60,000 nucleotides of DNA from Glandiceps talaboti (Eukaryota > Hemichordata > Enteropneusta > Spengelidae): assembly GCF_964340395.1 (NCBI RefSeq), contig NC_135556.1, positions 17,982,142-18,042,141 on the forward strand, written 5' to 3'. The translations under genes were made by a program, and so were the position numbers. Positions 53,935 to 60,000 of the stretch are shown here, in pieces. The notes below the pieces were generated by a model that saw nothing but the letters and a program-made list of their open reading frames with translations, did not search any database and was not told the origin of the DNA. Every line of letters starts with the position of its first letter. The stretch's first letter is position 1.

Positions 53935-54037
53935 AAATAACGACTCAATTTAATTTGTTTTCTTTTCCATCCACACAATATCCTTTGGGGGGTGATCATC
54001 AGGAAACGATGCAGACATGGTATCTTCTCGAATAGTC
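53935..54037 (-). pseudogene. Coding-looking segment, one arm of a diverged inverted duplication
   Basis: The minus strand reads TIREDTMSASFPDDHPPKDI then VWMEKKTN and TAA, after a possible acagaagacag acceptor. A reverse-oriented copy lies at 54,911-55,013. The family is unknown. Confidence 0.3.
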
Positions 54038-54080
54038 TGTCTTCTGGGTTTCATCGAATGTAATCTCGAATAAGATTATT

Positions 54081-54083
<3 letters not shown>

Positions 54084-54168
<85 letters not shown>
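54084..54168. repeat. (GA)n microsatellite
   Basis: About 42 dinucleotides, placed between the two inverted copies. Confidence 0.92.
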
Positions 54169-54170
<2 letters not shown>

Positions 54171-54910
54171 GTTTTTATTATTCTGTATGAGGAAGAATAC
54201 GGACATAGATCAGTTACATGTAATTACTGAGATTCATTGATTAGACATTGCATCTTATTTTAGATTATTTGAGTATGTTTGTCAGTTGTCAATGCGAATA
54301 CACTTATAAAGCAGATCAATCGACTTGTTAATCAATTTGATATTTCAAGTTATTAATAAGCTAAGAATGTATAGATCAAATTACGTCTGTAATCAAGGAT
54401 GAATGACAATTGACATGATCTGTAACCAAAAACTAACTTTGGAAATAGGTTGGAAATAGGCATTGTTGAATTGTGCATGCTTTGTTAAATGCAGTTTGGT
54501 AGATTCCTCTTTTGTTTTAGATAGAAAGTATAGCGTCTCGGCCATGGCCAAGCGTATCGGTTTTGTAATCACATGCACGTGACCTAAGTATATAGATGTA
54601 CAGTGTTTTTTATTTAAACTTACAAAGAGTTTATTCATACTTCTAAATTCCTCTAGACAATCGATTCAAGTAATTTCGCGTGTAAACAGTCATTTAAACT
54701 TGATCTGGATCGTCATGCAAACAAACATCCATCAGAGCACGGTAAACCTTGTTTATGGTTACAAATCATGACAATATTTTACTGTATAACTTGAAATGCC
54801 ATTATGGTTATCGGATTGATGGATTTGTTTTGTCCATGTGTTCGCATTGACAAATGACAAAATATCCATCATATCTATGTCCTTTCTCTTACACAATAAT
54901 AAGCTCTCAA

Positions 54911-55013
54911 AACTATTCGAGAAGATACCATGTCTACATCGTTTCCTGATGATCATCCGCAAGGGCATTGTATGGAATGAAGAGAAAAAAATTAATTCGT
55001 TAGTTTCATACAT
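54911..55013 (+). pseudogene. Second arm of the inverted duplication
   Basis: The plus strand reads EDTMSTSFPDDHPQGHCME then a stop, clearly homologous to the minus-strand segment at 53,935-54,037. A frameshift relative to that copy follows the DDHP motif. Confidence 0.3.
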
Positions 55014-55059
55014 CCTTCTGGAAAGCTTATTTTCATCGAGAATGCCTTGGTAGAATTAA

Positions 55060-56700
55060 GCAAATTTGATACCAGGTTGTGTCACAACATGTTTTAAATG
55101 TAAACCTTTTCTAGCTATCAAAAGTAATATAAGTGTATAGAATTTACAAGATTCAAAATGTTTCATAGGGAAGTCAATATGAAACAAAAATAACCACAAA
55201 AAAACCCGACAGAATTATACATTGCTTCTTAAGTTATCAAAATAAGCACAGGCGTTCTGTTGCTGTGCTATCACCTGAAAACAATTTTGCATTTTCACTT
55301 GACAAATTATAGCGTATGCCTTAAAGACTATTCCGTCATACATGATTGTTTTCCAGCACGTACATCCTATATTCCATGTGGGCACTGTTTCACTGTCTTT
55401 ACGATACCATGTATGTCTAGATGATTGTCTATTTTACAACAGGATATTAAAAAACTATGCCAAGTGCGTTATTTTACTAATTGTTCAAACAAATATCGAA
55501 AGTTTTTCAACATAGTTTTTGATCGTTTTGATCCTTAACATTTCAAACCCACAAATGTGTATTGTCGTAGCGCCAAAAACAAAATTGCAACTTAAAACTG
55601 AAAATCTACCTTTGAAAGGATTATCCTCTCAAAATATATGTGCAACATCTGAATAATCTACGTAACTTTTTGCCAAGTAGGAGTTTTTTCGCTATTGAAA
55701 TATATAACCAGATTTCTTTCTCTCGTTCATTTGTTGGAGCTTCCCCTTGCCTGTGTATACATGATATGAATGTCAAAGGTCAATTACCCGCCTTTGTAAG
55801 TCATCATTGTCGAGTTATCCAAATTGAACGTTGTCGCCACTTCTAATGTAATTCCAGGAAACAAGATGTCTCAAGGACAATCCAGCATCAAAGTACAATG
55901 CAGCTTCTTTCTGTGGCCAAATAAAAGAAATTGTGTGTGTTGCCGAAAACCAGACCTACCCTAGTTGAAGCCGCCAACCGTAAATGTTTTTAAATTCAAA
56001 AAGCTAAAAATGGAGAGAATCTATTTTTATTTCCGTATAATGTCAAATCTTTTCTAGTAAACTGGTGACAATTTACTGTATTTCCATGTTTATTTTATTG
56101 CCAAAATATCTTTTATCAATTTGTTTTATAATGAAATTCCAGATTGTAAGTTAAATTTAAACAGACTGAGTGTAGTCTGTGTGTAAATTTCGTGAATTTC
56201 ACATAATATATTGGTTCATTTGGCTTCTAATACACCTTATTAAAACATTATATAAGTATTGTGACCAACTAGTATCTTATCTTAGAGTCGAAGTAATTTC
56301 TTTAAAAAAAATATTAAGCATAAAAATTAAAAATATAATTCCCACCTAGCTATCCTATTTCATGAAATCACGTCATCAGAAACATATTGTTTTGCCTGTA
56401 TCGCCATTTTATCAGCGGTAATGATGGTATGGTTTTCATCGTAGCATCTGCAAGGCTTCATTTCAAAATGGGGCAACACATCTGTTGTTGGTACTTTGAT
56501 GTTTGCACAACTCAGGATCTACTTTTGTTAGACTAAACGCTTCCCAACCCAACAAATCATCAATTGACATACGGCCATGGTGAATATAATGAGTATAGCA
56601 GGTTGTTATATTAGCTTGATGTATATGAATGGCAATTAGGTTTCGAGGGAAACAAGATCACATTGGGATACTATTCATTTTCCATTTTCAAACTAGGAGA
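55060..56700. other. Non-coding stretch, no gene recognised
   Basis: AT-rich, no motif-bearing ORF. Confidence 0.55.
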
Positions 56701-56715
56701 AAGAGAGTAATGGAG

Positions 56716-56717
<2 letters not shown>

Positions 56718-56749
<32 letters not shown>

Positions 56750-56758
56750 TAGACAGAC
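56718..56758. repeat. (ACAG)n microsatellite
   Basis: About ten tetramers with one GATA-type variant. Confidence 0.88.
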
Positions 56759-56884
56759 CATTCTATCGTGAAGTGTAATCTTTGAGAGTCCAATACACTT
56801 TCTCAGCAATGACGTTTTTCTGAGTCGTTGATATATCGAAACATTTTAAGATGTACTCTCCATTGACATTGTGATATTGATTGC

Positions 56885-57150
56885 CAGTGCCAAACATATG
56901 TCAATCAAGCAGTCATCATGCCTCAGATAAGCGTGTACCGCTTCCTCTACGAAATTGCCTTCGAGATCGTACAATTTAAATACACAACCTTAGGTTACAA
57001 TAACATTACAGGCTCTGAATATGTCGTCGAGTATCTTTTGCCGATTGTGAGACTTGTTTCCCACTGTGACATTTATTTTATTCATCTCTGTGAACTTCAC
57101 TGTTATTCCAGTACCCATTGGCGGTAGGTCTACTTTTCGTACAATGATGG
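56885..57150 (-). pseudogene. Relic or interrupted exon with ubiquitin-fold-like sequence
   Basis: One frame on the minus strand reads GITVKFTEMNKINVTVGNKS, ILDDIFRACNVIVT, then a single TAA, and continues CVFKLYDLEGNFVEEAVHAY and RHDDCLID. The ILD.I...CN.....FKLYD.EGN.V pattern looks like a ubiquitin-like or FERM-F1-type fold. The lone in-frame stop suggests a decayed exon, although a sequencing error would also explain it. Confidence 0.4.
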
Positions 57151-57919
57151 ATAATGCAGCCAAATGATACACAATGCAAAATCAGTCACCTTTTAAAAGT
57201 CAATTGAATTGAAATAATAATAATGATGAAGGTTTTAAAGTTTTTAATGGTTTGAAATGCAAATGTTACAATCATACAACCATAAAGGAATTACCTATTC
57301 ATTAACGACAAAGTAGTCGATTTCGCCGAGATAGGGACAGTATCGACATTTCTATACTGATACATTATCTGCTGGAACAAACCAAAAAGTAATTATAAGT
57401 CCACTAACCGAATCCTTAGATAAATGTTTGTACTGTGAGATGAATGAATCCTGTTGAGCACTCGCGAAACAAATTTACAAACAAGAAAGCAAGGTATAAC
57501 ATTTAATGTAATTTCAACTTAAGGGGTATCTTAATTTTGGTGAAATTGCAAACCTGGTGGATAGGTTACAAGTTTATTCGTGTGTATTTGATACATTTGT
57601 ACATTAGTGTGGCGTACCTTATAAATGTTGTTTATACTATTATGGTAGATATCACGATATATCAAAATTGAAGTTTTAATTTAGAATGCAGAAATAAACT
57701 GTTTAAATGTTTGCTGTTACATTGTTCTAGAAAACTCAAACACATTCTCGGTTGAAATCATGTGAAAAAAAAATCTGATGTCATTCTCATTTTTTGAAAT
57801 AGAGGTCAAACTGTTGTTAAAATTAAGCCATTTTAGAATGCAATATAGCTTGGATTATTACGTTAACTCTATGAGGAAATAACAGATAGCTGACCTGTTT
57901 GAAAACAAGACGGTGGAGA

Positions 57920-58122
<203 letters not shown>

Positions 58123-58148
58123 TTGGTAGTACTGGAACTCTTTCTTGG

Positions 58149-58189
58149 GTGTAACTCGGAGTTTCACGCATATTGCGATCATCAGACAC
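58149..58189 (-). ncRNA. Type I hammerhead ribozyme motif, copy 2
   Basis: Same 41 bases as copy 1, on the minus strand, in the left arm of the inverted-repeat element. Confidence 0.75.
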
Positions 58190-58532
58190 TCTGAGGCCTA
58201 CTCTCTGGGTGTGCAGTATATATAGAGTGTAGACAATAGAAATACCATCACTATTGTCTGTGTCGGTGGGTAGGTGTTGTATGTGTGGAGGTGTTGGTTG
58301 TTATTGTGTGGGTTATTGGGTGCGGACAAGTAAGTGTTGGCGGGTTGTTCCATGTTGGGCTATGATGTTCCGTTAGTTAACGGGTTTAATAGTTTAGGTG
58401 ATAGATGCTCTATTGAAGTTGGACAAATAAAACTTATTCTCGTGTCGGCATTTGGATATCAACTCAGTTCTTTTGTTTAGTGTGGAGCTCTACACTCTAT
58501 ATATACTGCACACCCAGAGAGTAGGCCTCAGA

Positions 58533-58573
58533 GTGTCTGATGATCGCAATATGCGTGAAACTCCGAGTTACAC
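58533..58573 (+). ncRNA. Type I hammerhead ribozyme motif, copy 3
   Basis: Same 41 bases on the plus strand: GTGT 58,533-58,536, CTGATGA 58,537-58,543, stem II to 58,556, GAA and stem III to 58,568, T 58,569, ACAC 58,570-58,573. Self-cleavage is predicted between 58,569 and 58,570. Confidence 0.75.
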
Positions 58574-58660
58574 CCAAGAAAGAGTTCCAGTACTACCAAA
58601 ACTATTACGCTCTGCCACTGCGGTATAGAGCACTGTCTTAGCAGATTGATACTCACCGAG

Positions 58661-59185
<525 letters not shown>

Positions 59186-59189
59186 CAGT

Positions 59190-59780
59190 AACGTTATATA
59201 TGCCCTAACCTCACCCGCATAACATAGGAAACAACACAGCCATTCTAGAAACGCCTAACTGGTCTCTGCTCCAATGAAACATCAAAACTAACAAAGCCGA
59301 CAGATCTCCATGCGTGGTATATTTCAGGACACTGGGACGTACCCTGCAGGACAACACATTAATTTGTATAGTGATCTGACCTTACACGGGGTGAAAACAC
59401 AGGCATAATAACACAATTACTAGAAAGCCTATGAATAAATAGAGCAGGGACATTATATCCAAGTGAACTTAATGAATATGAACCCAAAGTAATGTTGTTT
59501 ACATACTCTCCATTAATCATGCAACTTTCTTTCTTTTTATATGCGTATGTCGTTTGTAAGCAATAGAGCTAAGTACAGCAATTGAGCGATATTTCTACGT
59601 CATATCGGAAATTTAACAGACTTTAAGTATTTACGTATATGAACTATTTAGTTTACAACTCATAAGTCAACTTTAACGGGTCCAAACAGAAAATAATTGG
59701 TTTATTTAAAATTTGTCAATGACACAAATGAGATAACCTCTTAATCTAAATAAATGGGAGGGGGTTACAAGAAACATTAC
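59190..59780. other. Non-coding stretch, nothing recognised
   Basis: AT-rich, no motif-bearing ORF. Confidence 0.55.
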
Positions 59781-59783
59781 TTT

Positions 59784-60000
<217 letters not shown>

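Overview
This is animal nuclear DNA. It has small exons split by GT-AG introns, AT-rich non-coding sequence and many long microsatellites, and no bacterial gene organisation. The protein families present (SPSB-type SPRY, NEURL-type NHR, armadillo repeats, a peptide GPCR) together with a Penelope/retrozyme-style hammerhead ribozyme fit a marine invertebrate, either a lophotrochozoan or a non-vertebrate deuterostome such as a hemichordate or lancelet. I cannot place it more precisely from sequence alone.

Region 1-10,800 holds one minus-strand gene that runs off the left edge. Twelve coding exons can be joined with matching splice phases at every junction, giving about 962 residues: an SPSB-like SPRY domain, one neuralized (NHR) domain, an armadillo-like helical region, and a C-terminal module recalling the NEURL4 C-terminus, with an ADP-ribosyltransferase-like 'HGT' signature. 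This fusion is the main protein-level novelty of the window. Its introns carry a candidate extra exon copied from the NHR, a long foldback element, a smaller hairpin, a minisatellite, and a coding-looking ORF on the opposite strand.

Region 10,800-20,450 shows no recognisable gene. It holds microsatellites, one pogo/Tigger-like transposon end and a possible retroelement tail.

Region 20,450-31,640 holds one complete plus-strand gene for a 406-residue rhodopsin-family peptide receptor, in four coding exons behind a TATA-type promoter. Its second intron is GC-AG. Its first intron begins with about 19-20 tandem copies of a 26-bp unit that is a copy of the gene's own exon-1 splice donor.

Region 31,640-60,000 is largely non-coding. 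It contains long (AT)n tracts, a LINE-like 3' fragment, a second foldback element, relic or candidate exons, and at 51.0 and 57.9-59.2 kb a repeat family carrying three identical hammerhead-ribozyme motifs. At the latter locus an empty duplicate of the insertion site lies beside the filled one, showing that the element went into an (AT)n microsatellite.
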